This document shows positions 41,765-43,244 of a stretch of DNA of 43,244 nucleotides, in pieces. The translations under genes were made by a program, and so were the position numbers. The notes beneath the pieces are model-generated. The model was not told where the DNA came from, ran no database searches, and saw only the letters and a program-made list of their open reading frames with translations. This stretch comes from an uncultured Clostridia bacterium (GTDB lineage Bacteria; Bacillota; Clostridia; Christensenellales; Borkfalkiaceae), in contig CANRKK010000017.1 in assembly GCA_947631195.1 (NCBI GenBank), forward strand, positions 1-43,244, in the 5' to 3' direction. Position 1 is the first letter of the stretch, and each line of letters opens with the position of its first letter.

Positions 41765-43244
41765 ATGAATCTTCCCTCAAAATTCGGTGAAAACGTTTTC
41801 AACGAAGCGGTCCAAAAGGAGATGCTCCCCAAGGAGGTCTATAAGGCCCTGCGGGAAACGGTAGAGGCGGGCAAACCTTTGGACACGTCCATAGCCGGCG
41901 CCGTTGCCGCGGCGATGAAGGACTGGGCGGTAAGCAAGGGCGCAACGCACTACACCCACTGGTTCCAGCCGCTCACAGGCCTCACCGCCGAAAAGCACGA
42001 CAGTTTTATAGAGCCCGACGGCGACAAGGTGATAATGCGCCTCACGGGCAGGAGCCTTATAGTCGGCGAGCCCGACGCCTCGAGTTTCCCTTCGGGCGGC
42101 TCCCGCGCAACCTACATGGCGCGCGGCTACACCGCGTGGGACCCCACGTCCCCCGCGTTCGTAAAGGAGGGAACGCTATACATACCCACAATCTTCGTCT
42201 CCTACACGGGCGAAACGCTCGACAAAAAGGGCCCCCTGCTGCGCTCTATGACCGCGCTCGACGCGCAGGCCAAGCGCATATTAAAGCTGTTCGGCATAAA
42301 CTGCAAAAAGGTCTCCACCACGGTCGGGCCCGAGCAGGAGTATTTTTTGATCTCCGAGGAGCAGTACAAACAGAGAAAGGATCTGCGCCTCACGGGCAGA
42401 ACGCTCTTCGGCGCGCCCGTCACCCGCGGGCAGGAGCTGGAGGAACACTACTTCGGCGTGCTCAAAACGCAAATTTCCGAATTTATGCGGGATCTTGACA
42501 GCGAGCTATGGAGCTACGGAGTCCCCTCAAAGACAAAGCACAACGAGGTCGCCCCCGCCCAGCACGAAATGGCGCCCATCTACGCTACTACCAACGTCGC
42601 GGTGGACGAAAACATGCTCACTATGGAGATAATGAAAAAGGTCGCCAAAAAACACGGGCTGGCATGCCTTCTTCACGAAAAGCCTTTCCGCGGCATAAAC
42701 GGCAGCGGCAAGCACAACAACTGGTCCATGTCCACCGACGCGGGCTTCAACCTGCTCGACCCGGGCAACAATCCCGAGGAGAACACCCTGTTCAAACTTG
42801 TGTTGACGGCCGTTTTAAAGGCGGTGGACGACTATCAGGGCCCCCTGCGCGCCTCCGTGGCCTCGGCGGCAAACGATCACCGTCTCGGCGCAAACGAGGC
42901 TCCCCCCGCAATCATCTCGGTATATCTCGGCGACCAGCTCGGCGCAATGGTTGACAGCATAGTCAACGGCGAAAAATACGTCCCCTGCGAGGCGCTCGAG
43001 GGCAGTTTGGGCGTGCCCGAATCGCCCATCTTCCCCAAGGACGCCACCGACAGAAACCGCACTTCGCCCTTTGCCTTCACGGGCAACAAGTTCGAATTCA
43101 GAATGCTCGGCTCTCAGGCTTCCGTCGCCGATCCCAACATCGTACTCAACACCATTGCGGCACAGATGTTCTCGGAGGCGGTGGCGGCGCTCGAGGGGGC
43201 GGAGGACTTCCCCGCCGCATGCAAGGCGTACACCGAGAAGCTGT
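41765..43244 (+). CDS. glnN: Glutamine synthetase type III, N-terminal part
   Basis: It makes glutamine from glutamate, ammonia and ATP. The first 493 codons are present; the family is about 700 residues, so the C-terminus lies beyond the window. GSIII markers: THYTHWFQPLTG (about 63-74), EPDG, the SSFPSGG segment, GPEQEYFLI (metal-binding glutamates), NEVAPAQHEMAP, the FRGINGSGKHNNWS nucleotide/substrate segment, NDHRLGANEAPPA and GNKFEFRMLGSQA. The start follows AAAGGAG by 11 nt. It is monocistronic at least on the left, with a strong promoter and two upstream palindromes that may reflect nitrogen control. Confidence 0.96.
   Translation, partial: MNLPSKFGENVFNEAVQKEMLPKEVYKALRETVEAGKPLDTSIAGAVAAAMKDWAVSKGATHYTHWFQPLTGLTAEKHDSFIEPDGDKVIMRLTGRSLIVGEPDASSFPSGGSRATYMARGYTAWDPTSPAFVKEGTLYIPTIFVSYTGETLDKKGPLLRSMTALDAQAKRILKLFGINCKKVSTTVGPEQEYFLISEEQYKQRKDLRLTGRTLFGAPVTRGQELEEHYFGVLKTQISEFMRDLDSELWSYGVPSKTKHNEVAPAQHEMAPIYATTNVAVDENMLTMEIMKKVAKKHGLACLLHEKPFRGINGSGKHNNWSMSTDAGFNLLDPGNNPEENTLFKLVLTAVLKAVDDYQGPLRASVASAANDHRLGANEAPPAIISVYLGDQLGAMVDSIVNGEKYVPCEALEGSLGVPESPIFPKDATDRNRTSPFAFTGNKFEFRMLGSQASVADPNIVLNTIAAQMFSEAVAALEGAEDFPAACKAYTEKL

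Overview
The window looks like chromosome from an endospore-forming Firmicute of the Clostridia type. It carries spoIVA, RNase J, a secA-prfB pair, rpsU, a type III glutamine synthetase and a TrmR/U32 tRNA-modification pair. Coding DNA is GC-rich and intergenic DNA is AT-rich, with consensus SigA promoters. An uncultured gut clostridial lineage is my guess; the sequence alone does not fix the genus. No rRNA, tRNA, CRISPR array, transposase or phage gene was recognised.

Layout. 317-2498: adenine deaminase plus a small unknown gene. 2719-5784: secA. 5785-6758: a repeat island. 6759-7859: prfB with no frameshift site. 7860-9214: a second repeat island. 9215-15352: tsaD, rpsU, an unknown gene, a pcrA/uvrD helicase and ligA. 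15353-17678: repeats and a convergent phosphohexomutase. 17803-20370 (minus): trmL, rdgB, a YfcE-type phosphoesterase and a membrane protein. 20503-22266: a Na/Pi cotransporter with a PhoU-like tail. 22440-23897 (minus): a polytopic membrane protein. 24004-24264: a DUF378 protein. 24483-30682: a five-gene catabolic or biosynthetic operon (GH3 glucosidase, PanE-like reductase, two alpha/beta hydrolases, ATP-grasp ligase). 30683-31436: a third repeat island. 31437-33061: spoIVA with a convergent 51-residue gene. 33342-41587: a repeat-containing acidic protein, RNase J, trmR, trhP, aroA and a Y-family polymerase. 41765 to the end: glutamine synthetase III, cut by the window edge.

Systems. trmR, trhP and aroA sit together and join wobble-uridine hydroxylation and methylation to the shikimate pathway, which supplies the prephenate TrhP needs. 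tsaD (t6A37) and trmL (wobble 2'-O-methylation) are two more tRNA-modification genes nearby.

Most unusual signals. (1) Two copies of a roughly 200-nt element (5787-5995 and 30905-31095) have helices that differ in sequence but keep pairing in both copies, as expected of a structured RNA or folded single-stranded DNA. (2) Four genes (pcrA, rdgB, trmL and the 22440-23897 membrane gene) have a -10 box exactly 6 nt before the ATG, a 17-nt spacer and no Shine-Dalgarno sequence, so they look leaderless. (3) spoIVA and the small gene convergent to it each have a 9-bp inverted repeat whose downstream arm is the Shine-Dalgarno sequence and whose loop holds a -10-like box. (4) The repeat families are nested: one 121-bp element lies inside another repeat type in reverse orientation.
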